A stretch of 64,000 bases of DNA from Slackia heliotrinireducens DSM 20476 (GCF_000023885.1 NC_013165.1:2728001-2792000), one strand, 5' to 3'. Counted from the stretch's first letter, positions 51,339-61,055 are shown. Notes: generated from the letters alone by a model not told the origin. Made by a program: numbers and translations.

Positions 51339-52448
51339 TTATTCAGCGGTGGCAACGACCTTCCTCTTGCGCAGGTTGGTCACCGCGATGATGAACAGCA
51401 CGGCGATGCTGGCGACCAGAACGACCTGGCCGACGATGGTGGGGCCGCCGACGACAGCTTCGGTCTCAGCGGTTGCAGCAGCTGCAGCAGCGGAGGCGAT
51501 GCCGAAGTTGTGGGCGAACGCAGCGCCGACGAGCATGCCGACGAACGTGATGGCAGCGTCGCTGGAACCCTGGCCGGCCAAAACCATCTGGCGCAGCGGG
51601 CAGCCACCGGCGAGCACGCCGCCGAAGCCGACGGCATACAGGCCAAGGATGTTCCAGATGTGCTGAGAGTGAGCGATCGGCTGGCCGTCGAAGCTTGCCT
51701 TGAAGCCGCCGGTAGCGATGTTGAAGACCAACATGACCACGAACAAGCTGGCGATGGGGAGCAGCAGCGTGTAGTCCTTCATGAGGAACAGGTTGCGGAT
51801 GCCGCCGACGAAGCAGATGCGGGTCTTCTGGGCGATGGCGCCGATGACCAGGGCGACGATCAGAGCGACGGCCACGGGGGCATGCATGGAGCCAGGACCC
51901 TTCTCGCTTGCGGCATAGGCACCGGTAGCCAGGCCGATGATGAGCAGGACAACCAGGATAATCGGAAGCACGGCACCAGTGGCCTTGTTGGTGTCGACCT
52001 CACGACCCAGGGAGAAGCCCTGCTTCAGGAACACGGCACCGGTGATGGCACCGGCTGCAAGGCCGATAAGAGCAACCCAGGCGTTGAGGTCGCCGGCGCT
52101 CATGCGGATGACCATGCGCAGGGGGCAGCCCAGGAAGACGAGGGCGCCGAGCATCATGATGAAGCCCAGCACGAAACGGATCATCGGCGAGGAGCCTGCG
52201 GTGGAGCGGTACTCCTTGGTCGCAACGGCGATCAGGAACGAGCCCGCGACGAAGCCGACGATTTCAGGCCTGAAATACTGAACGGGAGCGGCAGTATGCA
52301 AATACATCGAACCCGCCATGTCGCGGATGAAGCATGCAGCGCAGATCGCCATGTTCGCCGGATTGCCCGTTGCGGCGAGCACCGCGGTCAACGCGCCGAC
52401 AATCAGACCGGCTACGATAAGTCCCTGTTTAGAATTGAGAAAATCCAT
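51339..52448 (-). CDS. yedE: YedE-like selenium/sulfur transporter
   Basis: A 369-residue YeeE/YedE-family membrane protein with about ten helices. Conserved cysteines in helices are visible (AICAACFIRD, FLGCPLRMVIR, TRICFVGGIRN, AGGCPLRQMVLAG). Homologues carry thiosulfate or, in selenium loci, a selenium compound across the membrane. It heads the yedE-yedF-DUF3343 set. AGAAGGTTGAT precedes ATG 52448. Confidence 0.9.
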   Translation of the reverse strand: MDFLNSKQGLIVAGLIVGALTAVLAATGNPANMAICAACFIRDMAGSMYLHTAAPVQYFRPEIVGFVAGSFLIAVATKEYRSTAGSSPMIRFVLGFIMMLGALVFLGCPLRMVIRMSAGDLNAWVALIGLAAGAITGAVFLKQGFSLGREVDTNKATGAVLPIILVVLLIIGLATGAYAASEKGPGSMHAPVAVALIVALVIGAIAQKTRICFVGGIRNLFLMKDYTLLLPIASLFVVMLVFNIATGGFKASFDGQPIAHSQHIWNILGLYAVGFGGVLAGGCPLRQMVLAGQGSSDAAITFVGMLVGAAFAHNFGIASAAAAAATAETEAVVGGPTIVGQVVLVASIAVLFIIAVTNLRKRKVVATAE

Positions 52449-52778
52449 ATCAACCTTCTTTTTGAGAGAGCTTGATGCAGATGGCAAGCTTAACCATGCG
52501 CCGAGACGGCAACGGACGGACAGACGTCTATTGCCCATATGAGGGCGCTAGCCAATTGTTCGCGCGCCATTCCCCCGAGGCAGGATTGGGAATTGACGGG
52601 CAGTACGGACGCAAGACGCGCATCCACGCTGCAAGATAACGATGATGTGAGGCAAGTGCCGCTTCGAAGCAAAAGCCGTCACATACAGAAAATGCGTCCT
52701 GGACAGCAGAAACCAGGACACAGTTGCAGCCACACAAGTATACCACGAACCAATCCGCGGTATCTCCCACTCGACATA
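52449..52778. other. Gene-free region with a small hairpin
   Basis: 330 bases between the glycosyltransferase and yedE genes, both on the minus strand. GTCCTGG (52696-52702) pairs with CCAGGAC (52713-52719); on the minus strand GCATTTTC follows, so it may end the glycosyltransferase transcript. No other feature seen; the yedE promoter should be here. Confidence 0.5.
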
Positions 52779-53996
52779 CTAGTCGGCGATGAGCCTCTGG
52801 GCCAAGGCGCCCCAAGACAGCTGAGACAAGTCGCACGGACGATGCTCGGCTTCGATCGCCTCGGAAAGCGCATCGGCCAGATTCCGCTCGAAACGAGCCC
52901 TTGACTCGTCGTTCGCAATCCGCCACGATCCATCCTTTATGAGCTCGGGAAGTTCCACAAGCCACAGGGGCGCATCGGGAATATACATGTCGAACCATTC
53001 TCGAAGCCCAGGTAAATCCGTCATAACCACCTTGCAGCCGCAAGCGAGCGCCTCGACGCTCACCAGCGGGAGCCCCTCGGAAAACGATGGAAGCACGAAG
53101 ACGTCGGACCGCTGGTACTCGTTCCTGACGAGTTCTTGGTTCATCTGGCCGGCGAAAACCGACGGCACTTGGCAGGATTCCGCACGCGCCATGATCTCGT
53201 CGCGCTCGGTCTCATTGCTATACCCGCCGATCAATTCGAGACATAAGTCCCTCGTGTCGCGACTTTCCAAAAGGTCCATGGCGCCGAACAGCTCCATGAG
53301 CCCTTTTTGTTTCCAGAGCTTGCCCACATACACCATCCGGCAGCCGGAATCGTCGCGCCGGGAAGGGTCCTCGACAAACAGGGCGTCGTTGTAGCCGATG
53401 CCGGACACGCGGACCTTCGCGGGGTCGATGCCGTGCATCAAGGCGATTTCCTTCGCCTGTTCCCCGTGAAGCGCGAAGATCACATCGAGGGAGCGAACCG
53501 CCCGGTTGATGGCCTCCCGCTCGAGTCCATGGGACTCGTACTGTCTCAGATCGGTGTTATGGCACGCGCCTCTAAACGAGCACCGCGCACGGTCTTCAGG
53601 GTGGCGTTCAAACCAATCCGCAAGCACGCTGCAAACGAGATATAGATGGTGGCAGATCACAATATCAGGTTTGAACTGCGCAAACACATGATCAAAAGCC
53701 TTGGTGAAGGCGTCCTTGAATTGAGAGGCCATCTGGGGCGTGAGGTCGCGGTACCGCGTCGAGGCGTAAGGCATGACGTCGGACATGCCCACAACCGGGA
53801 ACGGCAACGCATCGCTTTCGAACCGCACCGGTTCGAAAAGAATGTCATCTGAAAAAGGTGAGGCATCGCCTAAGCCGACGCCTGCGACGACGGCTTGACG
53901 ATGCCCTTGAGATTCTAGAGCCCCTACGGTTTCCCTGAGGTATATGCCGCTTCCCGTACTGTCGGGTCGCTGGGCGCTAACATGGAGGATGTTCAA
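52779..53996 (-). CDS. Family 4 glycosyltransferase
   Basis: A 405-residue GT-B glycosyltransferase. The N-terminal half has GSGIYLRETVGALESQGH, and the C-terminal half a Rossmann domain with CRMVYVGKLWKQKGLMEL and the GT4 E-x7-E motif in PSFSEGLPLVSVEALACG. It transfers an activated sugar to a surface glycan or small molecule. The start appears to be TTG at 53996, with AGGAG five bases upstream. It stands alone; acceptor unknown. Confidence 0.88.
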   Translation of the reverse strand: MNILHVSAQRPDSTGSGIYLRETVGALESQGHRQAVVAGVGLGDASPFSDDILFEPVRFESDALPFPVVGMSDVMPYASTRYRDLTPQMASQFKDAFTKAFDHVFAQFKPDIVICHHLYLVCSVLADWFERHPEDRARCSFRGACHNTDLRQYESHGLEREAINRAVRSLDVIFALHGEQAKEIALMHGIDPAKVRVSGIGYNDALFVEDPSRRDDSGCRMVYVGKLWKQKGLMELFGAMDLLESRDTRDLCLELIGGYSNETERDEIMARAESCQVPSVFAGQMNQELVRNEYQRSDVFVLPSFSEGLPLVSVEALACGCKVVMTDLPGLREWFDMYIPDAPLWLVELPELIKDGSWRIANDESRARFERNLADALSEAIEAEHRPCDLSQLSWGALAQRLIAD

Positions 53997-54032
53997 TCCG
54001 ACTCCTGCAATCGCTCGGTATGAGATGCGTGG

Positions 54033-54896
54033 TTACGCCTTCTTATGATAGGCAACCCAATATATCATGCCGACAAGGATTGCGCCGCCCACGATGTTGC
54101 CGAGGGTTGCAAGAGCGATATTGTAGCAGGCGCCGCCAGCGGTGACGGTCTGCATGATGGCGTCGAGCTTGGCAGGGTCGATCTCGCCCGTGTAGCCCAC
54201 CGTGTTCAGCGCGGCGATGCCCATGGGCAGGAAGAACATGTTCGCAACGCAGTGCTCGAAGCCGCAGGCGACGAAGGCCATGACCGGGAAGATCGAGGTG
54301 AACACCTTGTCGATGACCGTGCGGCCGGCGAAGCCCATCCACACAGCCAGGCAGACGAGCCAGTTGCACATGATGCCGCGGAAGAAGATGGCGCTCGGCG
54401 ACAGGCTGATCTTGGAATTCGCAACGTTGATCATGGCATCGCCCACAGCGCCGCCGGCCATGCCGGCATAATTCGCGCCGAGCAGAATGGCGACCATCAG
54501 CAGAGAGCCGACCAGGTTGCCGACGTACACGATACCCCAGTTCTTCAGGACGGCGCCCCAGCTGATCTTCTTGTCAGCGGCGGCGCAGACCATCAGGCAG
54601 TTGCCGGTGAACAGCTCGGCACCGGCGATGATGACGCACAGCAGGCCCAAGGAGAAGCACAGGCCGCCCAGCAGCTGCGATGCGGCGAATCCGAGGTTGG
54701 TGTCGCCCTTTACGAGCAACATGAACGTAGCGCCCGTGGCGATCAGCATGCCTGCCATGACCGCAAGTGCGAACGTGCTGAGCGGGGTCAGCTTGGTCTT
54801 TCCGATTGCGACGTTCTGCGCCTGCGCAAACAAAGCCGCCGCTCCGCGACAATCCGGCTTGGTAGCCGCAATGTCCTGTGCCGAAATTCCTTCCAT
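54033..54896 (-). CDS. Formate/nitrite-family (FNT) channel
   Basis: A 287-residue FNT protein with six helices. Characteristic segments are LTPLSTFALAVMAGMLIATG, AELFTGNCLM and GIMCNWLVCLAVWM (the N-terminal and C-terminal half-repeat signatures). FNT channels pass formate, nitrite, acetate or hydrosulfide. Beside acetate kinase and glycine reductase, export of acetate or formate is plausible. GAAAGGGTGGCAAA precedes the ATG. A TAATCGCGATTA palindrome lies 210 bases upstream. Confidence 0.92.
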   Translation of the reverse strand: MEGISAQDIAATKPDCRGAAALFAQAQNVAIGKTKLTPLSTFALAVMAGMLIATGATFMLLVKGDTNLGFAASQLLGGLCFSLGLLCVIIAGAELFTGNCLMVCAAADKKISWGAVLKNWGIVYVGNLVGSLLMVAILLGANYAGMAGGAVGDAMINVANSKISLSPSAIFFRGIMCNWLVCLAVWMGFAGRTVIDKVFTSIFPVMAFVACGFEHCVANMFFLPMGIAALNTVGYTGEIDPAKLDAIMQTVTAGGACYNIALATLGNIVGGAILVGMIYWVAYHKKA

Positions 54897-54992
54897 TTTG
54901 CCACCCTTTCGTGTCTACGAAACCTTCCCAACAGCCCTAAGCTGCCGATACCGTATCACAAGTCGCTCCAAGAGCCGACCGGAAAGCGAGAC

Positions 54993-55035
54993 GGATGGCA
55001 ATCGTGAAAAGCAGTATGGGTGAGGATTGCCATCC
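54993..55035. other. Leader hairpin upstream of the FNT gene
   Basis: GGATGGCAATC (54993-55003) and GATTGCCATCC (55025-55035) form a perfect 11-bp stem in the 355-base region upstream of the FNT gene; a further small repeat ACCCTA...TAGGGT lies at 55050-55069. These could shape the 5' leader. Confidence 0.5.
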
Positions 55036-55105
55036 ACATATAAAGGTGCACCCTACTAGGAGTTAGGGTTGCAGATATAGCCTGAACACCTGCCATTTGT
55101 TTTTC

Positions 55106-55117
55106 TAATCGCGATTA
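55106..55117. promoter_or_regulatory. TAATCGCGATTA palindrome, site 1 (FNT gene)
   Basis: A perfect 12-base palindrome preceded by TTTTC, 210 bases before the FNT start. Matches sites at 56569 and 62452. Confidence 0.65.
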
Positions 55118-55188
55118 TATTAAATGATAGGTTTTACCGATGCAAGGAATTATCGGTCCATTTTTTATATTTCAGTCGTACGGTATAT

Positions 55189-55216
55189 AAAAAGGGACGG
55201 ATGGTTATCCGTCCCT
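55189..55216 (-). terminator. Terminator of ackA
   Basis: AGGGACGGAT/ATCCGTCCCT stem with GGTT loop; on the minus strand TTTTTATA follows, 36 bases after the ackA stop. Confidence 0.92.
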
Positions 55217-55251
55217 CTTCCTTTATGGAATCGCAGTATGTCGACCGAATA

Positions 55252-56463
55252 CTAGAGCTGGCTGACCAGTTCTGCCGTGTCGGAAGCAATGCGCATTTCC
55301 TCGTCAGCGCAGACCACGCAGATCTTGACGGCGCTGTCCTCTGCGGAAATGACGCGGTCCGTGCCACGGGCCTCGGGGTCGGCGTTGAGCTCCTTGTCGA
55401 GCTTCATGCCCAGATGCTCCAGGCCAGCGAAGATGGCTTCGCGCAGCTCAACGGAGTTCTCGCCGATACCGGCGGTCATGACGATGACGTCGGTATGAGG
55501 CAGGATGGCGAAGTAAGAGCCGATGGCCTTCTGGATGCGGTACACGTACATGTCGATGGCGAGCTGAGCCTGCTCGTTGCCAGCCTCGGCGGCAGCCTGA
55601 ACGTCGCGCATGTCGCCGCCCACGCTGGAGATTGCGGCAACGCCGGACTGCTTGTTCAGGACAGTGTCCATCTCATCGGGGGTCTTGCCCTCGCGGCGCA
55701 TGATGTAGGTCACGATGGCAGGGTCGATCAGGCCGGAACGGGTGCCCATCATGAGACCCTCGAGCGGGGTGAAGCCCATGGTGGTGTCGATGGACTTGCC
55801 ACCCTCGACGGCCGTGATGGAACCGCCGTTGCCCAGATGGCAGGTGATGATGCCCAGGTCCTCGACCGGACGGCCGACCAGCTCGGCGCCACGCTGGGCG
55901 GCGTACTGATGGCTGGTGCCATGAGCGCCGTAGCGGCGGACATGGTACTCGTTGTAGTAATGCATAGGCAGAGGATACATGAAAGCCTTCTGCGGCATGG
56001 TGGAATGGAAAGCGGTGTCGAACACGGCGACCTGCGGCGTGTTGGGCAGAAGCTCCTTCACCATGTCGATGCAGGCGTCTGCATGGGGATTGTGCAGCGG
56101 AGCAAGCTCTTCGCACAGCTGAAGCTTGGCACGGGCCTCGTCGTCGATGACGGCAGAGCTGGTGAAGTACTCGCCACCGGCAACAACGCGGTTGCCCACA
56201 GCGCCGATCTCGTCGAGGCTCTTAATGGGGCTGTCGGGGTCGCTGCCCAGAACCTCAAGCAGCTTGCCGAGGCAGCCGGCGACGGTAAGGCCGCCCATCT
56301 CGAAACGCTTCTTCTTGAAATCAGGAGCGAAGCTCACGTTCATGTAAGCCTCGTCAGTGCCGACCTTTTCGGCGAGGCACTTCATCGAAACCTCTTTGGT
56401 CTCGGTCTCGATGAGCTGGCTCTTGAGAGAAGAGCTTCCTGCGTTTACGACCAGTACGAGCAT
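55252..56463 (-). CDS. ackA: Acetate kinase
   Basis: A 403-residue acetate kinase. Family signatures: VLVVNAGSSSLKSQLIE at the start, MGFTPLEGLMMGTRSGLIDP, and the ATP-binding VIVMTAGIGENS. It makes ATP and acetate from acetyl phosphate, which is the product of glycine reductase encoded nearby; no phosphotransacetylase gene is needed for that link. AAGGAGGATCC precedes the ATG. Divergent from a TetR gene, with a shared palindrome between them. Confidence 0.97.
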   Translation of the reverse strand: MLVLVVNAGSSSLKSQLIETETKEVSMKCLAEKVGTDEAYMNVSFAPDFKKKRFEMGGLTVAGCLGKLLEVLGSDPDSPIKSLDEIGAVGNRVVAGGEYFTSSAVIDDEARAKLQLCEELAPLHNPHADACIDMVKELLPNTPQVAVFDTAFHSTMPQKAFMYPLPMHYYNEYHVRRYGAHGTSHQYAAQRGAELVGRPVEDLGIITCHLGNGGSITAVEGGKSIDTTMGFTPLEGLMMGTRSGLIDPAIVTYIMRREGKTPDEMDTVLNKQSGVAAISSVGGDMRDVQAAAEAGNEQAQLAIDMYVYRIQKAIGSYFAILPHTDVIVMTAGIGENSVELREAIFAGLEHLGMKLDKELNADPEARGTDRVISAEDSAVKICVVCADEEMRIASDTAELVSQL

Positions 56464-56568
56464 GGATCCTCCTTAATTTGATCCGACGCTTTCGCGCCCT
56501 ATGCACTGCCGCCAGCACAAACCATCGGCGAAAAATATCAATGATTTTGCTCTGGACTGACGGTTTTC

Positions 56569-56580
56569 TAACCGCGATTA
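56569..56580. promoter_or_regulatory. TAACCGCGATTA palindrome, site 2 (ackA/TetR)
   Basis: One mismatch from TAATCGCGATTA, also preceded by TTTTC. It lies in the divergent region between ackA and the TetR gene, so it could control both. Confidence 0.65.
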
Positions 56581-56755
56581 TTATATAATATTATCGTCAT
56601 TAGATTTATTGAACATTGCTGATTTTATAGGAAATTCAGTGAATCTTCTGGATACGTCAAACGACTTGGCGTATCTATTGAACTCATTGCCTAACGACCT
56701 GGTTTATTTGTCGCTATGCAGAATACCACATATCCGATTGCGAGGGAGTAGGAAG

Positions 56756-57424
56756 ATGGGCCGATCAAAATACTCACCCGAAGCACGCAATGCCATTATG
56801 GCTGCGTTTGTCAAGGCGACGAAGGAAATCATAGCCGCAGAAGGCGTTGACGCCGTTTCTATACGGCGCGTCTCATCCGCCGCCGGCTACAGCTCTGCAA
56901 CGCTTTACCTTTACTTCGAGGATATGAACGAACTTGTGACCATGTCGCTCATATCTGATTTGAGTGCGTACGCGCGCGATATCATCAACACAACGCCTGA
57001 AAACGAAACCCCGCGTGGCGAATACCTGCGCTCCTGGCGAATCTTCTGCAACCATGCGTTTGCCAATCCGTCGGTGTTCCTCGGTCTGTTTTACGGCCCG
57101 CAAAGCCACAACGTCGACGCTATCGCCAAGAAGTACTACGAGCTCTTCCCCGAAGAAGCCGAACGCGCCAGCGGCCGCATGTTGAATATGCTCGAACGCG
57201 GAACCCTGAGCGCCCGCAACCTCGTAGTCCTCGAATCGTTCGGACATGACCTGGGCTTCTCCGATGAAGACATTTCCCTCGCGAACGATCTGACCATCGC
57301 ATATTTCCGTTCTTTCCTCATGGATGCCTGCGAGCGCAATCTTTCTGAGGAAGATGTCCAGGCGCTTACCGACCGCTTCATGAAGGGCGCGCTTTTTCTC
57401 TTACGCACCTCGGAGGCGGAATAA
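56756..57424 (+). CDS. TetR-family regulator, candidate controller of the glycine-reductase/ackA regulon
   Basis: A 222-residue TetR-type protein. Helix-turn-helix: GVDAVSIRRVSSAAGYSSAT, LYLYFEDMNEL. The C-terminal part is helical with no recognised ligand motif. GAGGGAGTAGGAAG precedes the ATG at 56756. It is divergent from ackA, and the intergenic palindrome recurs upstream of the FNT and trxB genes, so it may be the regulator that reads these sites. The 292 bases between it and ackA contain no other gene. Confidence 0.85.
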   Translation: MGRSKYSPEARNAIMAAFVKATKEIIAAEGVDAVSIRRVSSAAGYSSATLYLYFEDMNELVTMSLISDLSAYARDIINTTPENETPRGEYLRSWRIFCNHAFANPSVFLGLFYGPQSHNVDAIAKKYYELFPEEAERASGRMLNMLERGTLSARNLVVLESFGHDLGFSDEDISLANDLTIAYFRSFLMDACERNLSEEDVQALTDRFMKGALFLLRTSEAE

Positions 57425-57472
57425 GCCGTATCCCTAGCAACCAAGAGCGCACCGCCCACATCCGTAATCGTT

Positions 57473-57501
57473 AAAGATGGCCCTACGGGGCCATCTTTTT
57501 T
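57473..57501 (+). terminator. Terminator of the TetR gene
   Basis: AAAGATGGCC/GGCCATCTTT stem with a six-base loop and T-run. Confidence 0.93.
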
Positions 57502-57517
57502 GCCCTGCATACAAAAA

Positions 57518-57546
57518 GGCGCGGTAGGTATGAAACCCACCGCGCC
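57518..57546 (-). terminator. Terminator of grdD
   Basis: GGCGCGGT/ACCGCGCC stem; on the minus strand TTTTTGT follows, 58 bases after the grdD stop. Confidence 0.88.
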
Positions 57547-57603
57547 CTATCAGCGCTTTTCGATGCCGTTGCCGTCAAGCAGCTTCGATCGTCTTAGCGA
57601 AAA

Positions 57604-58752
57604 CTAGCCGATGTAGCCAGCTTCCTTCAGAACCTCGGCAGCACGCTCGAAGTTGGCGTCGCTCATCATGACGAGCGGGCCGGTGCAGCCCATGCCGGAT
57701 TCGGCGTAGATGCCGACCTTCCACAGGGCCTTGACGGCGTCTTCCAGGTCCATGACCTCGATGCCGGGGATGGAGGAGGTGCAGGGCTCCTTGGGAGGAG
57801 CAGCGACTTCCTCTTCAGCGGCAGCAGCGGGCTTCGGCTTACGCTTGGCGATAGCCTCTGCCAAACCGGCCTTCTCAGCGGCGGCGAACTCAGCCTTGGC
57901 AATTGCGAAGACGTTGTTCTTCACCAGGTCGCCAGCGAACTTCAGAGCGTTGGCAACCAGCGGAGCGCCGGAAGCACGGGAGATGATCAGCACGAGCTTG
58001 TCGTAGCCCTTGCCGATGCCGGGGCCGTAGCCGTAGCCGGTGGTCTCGAAGGAACCGCCGGAGGTGAAGGCTGCCAGCATCTTGGTGAGGACGTTACCCG
58101 TGAGGGAGTCGGTCACCAGGATGTCCGGGGTGCCACGCAGGACGTCATTGCCGCGCAGGACGCAGCCGCCGTCGGCACGGGAGGACTCGGCGAAGGTGAT
58201 GGGGTAACCATTCTCCGCAAGCTCCTTCAGAGCCAGTTCGCACTGACGTGCGCCGTCGACGTTGAGGATGCCCACGGTGGGGTTCTCAATGCCGCTGGCC
58301 TTAGCGGTGATGATGCCGTAGATGGCATTCAGAATCATGCCTTCAATGCGGTCGCCCGAGGAGGTGCCGGTGGTGTTCGCGATGAACATTTCGCGGCCAA
58401 AGGCCGGAGTGATGGCACGACCAACGGTGCTGACACCGATGGGGAACGGATAGTGCATGGTCACAGCGCCGTCGATTTCGCCGCTTTCAAGCAGCTCGTC
58501 CATCTTGGCATGACCTTCTTCGTCGTCAGCAACCTTGACGGTGGTGACGGCGGGATCTTCCAGGGTACCGATGTAGTACACGTCGACGCCAGCCTCAGCA
58601 GCGATGCGAGCGGCGGCCATGGAGTTCTCTTCGCCATGCTCGCTGCCCATGCCGGTCAGGGCAATTTTCGGGCGTGCGCCGAACTGGCCAGTCTCCATGC
58701 CGTCGGCGATCTCCATGAAGACCTCGGCGACTTTCTTTTCCAGAGAGCTCAT
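57604..58752 (-). CDS. grdD: Glycine reductase complex protein C, alpha subunit
   Basis: A 382-residue GrdD. PlsX-like fold is visible in KIALTGMGSEHGEENSMAAA and TDSLTGNVLTKMLAAF. The active-site cysteine region is near the C-terminus (GMGCTGPLVMM). Protein C takes the carboxymethyl group from protein A's selenocysteine and phosphate-cleaves it to acetyl phosphate. AAAGGGGGGTTTTAT precedes the ATG at 58752. It lies 13 bases after grdC. An Ala/Lys-rich stretch (AIAKRKPKPAAAAEEEVAAP) separates the domains. Confidence 0.95.
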   Translation of the reverse strand: MSSLEKKVAEVFMEIADGMETGQFGARPKIALTGMGSEHGEENSMAAARIAAEAGVDVYYIGTLEDPAVTTVKVADDEEGHAKMDELLESGEIDGAVTMHYPFPIGVSTVGRAITPAFGREMFIANTTGTSSGDRIEGMILNAIYGIITAKASGIENPTVGILNVDGARQCELALKELAENGYPITFAESSRADGGCVLRGNDVLRGTPDILVTDSLTGNVLTKMLAAFTSGGSFETTGYGYGPGIGKGYDKLVLIISRASGAPLVANALKFAGDLVKNNVFAIAKAEFAAAEKAGLAEAIAKRKPKPAAAAEEEVAAPPKEPCTSSIPGIEVMDLEDAVKALWKVGIYAESGMGCTGPLVMMSDANFERAAEVLKEAGYIG

Positions 58753-58765
58753 ATAAAACCCCCCT

Positions 58766-60310
58766 TTATTCCGCGTCTGCGGCTTCGAGCATGCTCTCGG
58801 CGAACTCGCGCATGAACTTGGCGACCATGCCGCGGACCTCGCCCTCATCGGCAGCAGCGGTCTGAGTCTCGCCGCTGTTGGCCTGGATGATGAAGGAGGT
58901 GCCGTCGAACAGGTTGGTCAGGCGGCCCAGGAACAGGGAGCCCTTGCCGATAATCATAGCGCGCTGGATGTCGCCGGCGAGCATAAGGTCACGCAGGAAG
59001 CCGATCGAAGGCACACCAGAGGGGATATGGCCCTGAGTAGGTGCGAAGCCGGTGATGCCATGCTCCTTGATGAAGTTCGGCATTTCCTTCTTCTCGATCT
59101 CGCCCTTCTTGACGCCCAGAGCAGCGATCATCTTGTAGTTGGCCTCGGGCACGTCGCCGGCGCCGGCGGGCTTGGTGATGTCGGGGTTCTGCATCTCGGG
59201 AGAGAAGCGGTCGATGTCGGTGGCCTTGAGGCCCAGCTTCTCCAGAGGGTTGTAGGCGAGGCTCTGGATAACGGCCTGCGGAGCAGAGCCGGTGCCGACG
59301 GTGTGGCGGCCGATGGCCTCGAGGTTGATCTCGGGGTTCACGCCGTCGTTGGCGCCCAGGATGATGCAGAAGCCGCCCAACATGTCCTCGAGGACAGGCA
59401 TGCCCTTCTCGACGTGGCTCTTGCCGTTCATGCCCAGCTTAGCGGTGCAGCCACCAGCGGTGACGGCGACGCAGTCGTAAGCGCCAGACTGAACCAGAGA
59501 AGCAGCCTCGATCAGAGCATGAGAGGGGCCAGCGCAGAAGCCGCGGGTGTCGGAACCCGTTGCGTTCTCCAGGCCGGCGATTTCAGCAGCTGCCTTAGCG
59601 AAGTTGCCGCCGCCACGCTGCAGGACGTCGCCGCAGGCTTCCTCGGAGCAGTCGATGACGTACTGGATGTCGCCCTTGGCAATGCCGGTGGAATCGATAG
59701 CGGTCAGCAGAGCCAGAACGGAGGATGCCTTGGAGACGATGTTCTCCAGCATGGTGTGGGCGGAGAGGTTCACGTCGATCTCATGTGCGCGCTTGACGCA
59801 GCCGACGACCTCGCCGTTCATGAACAGAGGCTCAGCAGCCTCTTCGTCGATGTGATGCTTGATGGAGTCGATGTCGACGCCGTCCTTGACGCGAGCAGCA
59901 AGATCCTCGGAAATCATCTTGTTAGCGAAGAAGGCTTCCTTGTTGGCGGCCACAAAGCCAGCCTCGAGGTCGACCAGGTCGAAAACGTCGCTGACCTGCA
60001 TGAGCAGGTAGAACTCGGCCTGGGGCATCATCTGGCCGAACTTGCCGTAACGATCCTTCACGTCGCAGGGCTTGTCGTACCAGGGGAAAGGAACTTCCTT
60101 CAGCTCATCAGGGGTCTTGTTTCCAATATAAACCTGATTAGGCCAGTACTCCAGGACCTGCTCCCACGTACGAATGTGGTTGGGAAGGGCCTTGAGATAC
60201 TCGCCTTCGGGGTTGACCACACGCTCAGTGGTCTGAGTGGCACCGTTCTCGATGACCATGTCGGGGGTATGCACCAGCACGTAGCCGGTGCCTTTGATAA
60301 CGCTTTTCAT
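58766..60310 (-). CDS. grdC: Glycine reductase complex protein C, beta subunit
   Basis: A 514-residue GrdC with FabH/thiolase-like fold (VIKGTGYVLVHTPDMVIENG; GDIQYVIDCSEEACGDVLQR; TGFAPTQGHIPSGVPSIGF). It works with GrdD in converting the protein-A-bound acetyl selenide/ketene equivalent into acetyl phosphate. GAGGTAAAC precedes the ATG. A terminator-like hairpin between grdA and grdC suggests reduced read-through or a separate promoter. Confidence 0.96.
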   Translation of the reverse strand: MKSVIKGTGYVLVHTPDMVIENGATQTTERVVNPEGEYLKALPNHIRTWEQVLEYWPNQVYIGNKTPDELKEVPFPWYDKPCDVKDRYGKFGQMMPQAEFYLLMQVSDVFDLVDLEAGFVAANKEAFFANKMISEDLAARVKDGVDIDSIKHHIDEEAAEPLFMNGEVVGCVKRAHEIDVNLSAHTMLENIVSKASSVLALLTAIDSTGIAKGDIQYVIDCSEEACGDVLQRGGGNFAKAAAEIAGLENATGSDTRGFCAGPSHALIEAASLVQSGAYDCVAVTAGGCTAKLGMNGKSHVEKGMPVLEDMLGGFCIILGANDGVNPEINLEAIGRHTVGTGSAPQAVIQSLAYNPLEKLGLKATDIDRFSPEMQNPDITKPAGAGDVPEANYKMIAALGVKKGEIEKKEMPNFIKEHGITGFAPTQGHIPSGVPSIGFLRDLMLAGDIQRAMIIGKGSLFLGRLTNLFDGTSFIIQANSGETQTAAADEGEVRGMVAKFMREFAESMLEAADAE

Positions 60311-60420
60311 GTTTACCTCGCATTCGTGAGAACCGTGGGCTCCGGATGAAGGTGAACCAGAAACACGTTATCTAGAAGCACCTCATAGATTGCCTGCGGT
60401 CTATTAGATGGTGTAATGAG

Positions 60421-60450
60421 AATCGGGGCGGCAGCGATGCCGCCCCGATT
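60421..60450 (-). terminator. Hairpin between grdA and grdC
   Basis: AATCGGGGCGGCA/TGCCGCCCCGATT, a 13-bp perfect stem with GCGA-type loop, 36 bases after the grdA stop. Confidence 0.8.
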
Positions 60451-60485
60451 CCTGGTTTGATCGCGTGTTCGTGAGAACCTGCTAA

Positions 60486-60956
60486 TTAGTACTTGCAGTA
60501 GTCTTCGCGAATGCCTGTCATCTCCTCGATGATGTCGTCAACATCGAGGACCATTTCCATCATGCCTACTTGATCTTCGTAGACTGCTTCGTCGAATTCT
60601 TCCTTCATTTCAGGTTCGCACACGTGGTAGCAAGCGAGTCCCAACTGGACTCCCGTCAACGGACCAGCGAACGTGGGGTCTCCAGCCTCGACCGTCTCTG
60701 CGGCCAGACCGGCAGCTTCGCCCTCAGATGCACCCACGACAACAACAACGTTCTCGGGGCCAAACTGCTCAGCGAATTCCTTAACCCTCCTCTGGTTCTC
60801 CAGGTCCATGGCGCCTGCCGCCGTTCAGACGAAGCACTCAGTCGAAGAGAATACGACTTCGCCGCCAGCCGTCTCGACGCAGGCAGAAATGGCCTCGCCC
60901 GGCACACCGTCACGGTCGCCAATTACAACAACTTTTTTACCGGCTAAAATGCTCAT
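60486..60956 (-). CDS. grdA: Glycine reductase selenoprotein A (selenocysteine at UGA)
   Basis: A 156-residue GrdA when the TGA at 60827-60825 is read as selenocysteine, residue 44: the sequence is [17 protein letters not shown], the invariant GrdA motif. A frame starting only at the ATG after the UGA would miss the N-terminus ([20 protein letters not shown]). Protein A carries the carboxymethyl-selenoether between substrate-specific protein B and protein C. AAGGAGTGAAG precedes ATG 60956. A bacterial SECIS hairpin is expected just downstream of the UGA (60786-60824). trxA lies 99 bases upstream. Confidence 0.96.
60825..60827 (-). other. Selenocysteine UGA codon of grdA
   Basis: In-frame TGA on the minus strand, codon 44, between CFV and TAAGAMDLE. 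Recoding requires SelB, tRNA-Sec and a SECIS hairpin; these factors are not in the window. Confidence 0.95.
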
Positions 60957-61055
60957 CTTCACTCCTTTCCGTTTCTCAAACCAAAACTTGATACTGTATG
61001 TCAACGTGCACTGGCATCACGTTGATGACTAAAAATAAGAACTAAGAGCTACAAC

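Noticed and set aside
60486..60956. grdA as a frameshifted or nonsense pseudogene
   Set aside because: The UGA falls exactly in the conserved CFVUTAAGAM motif, so it is a selenocysteine codon.
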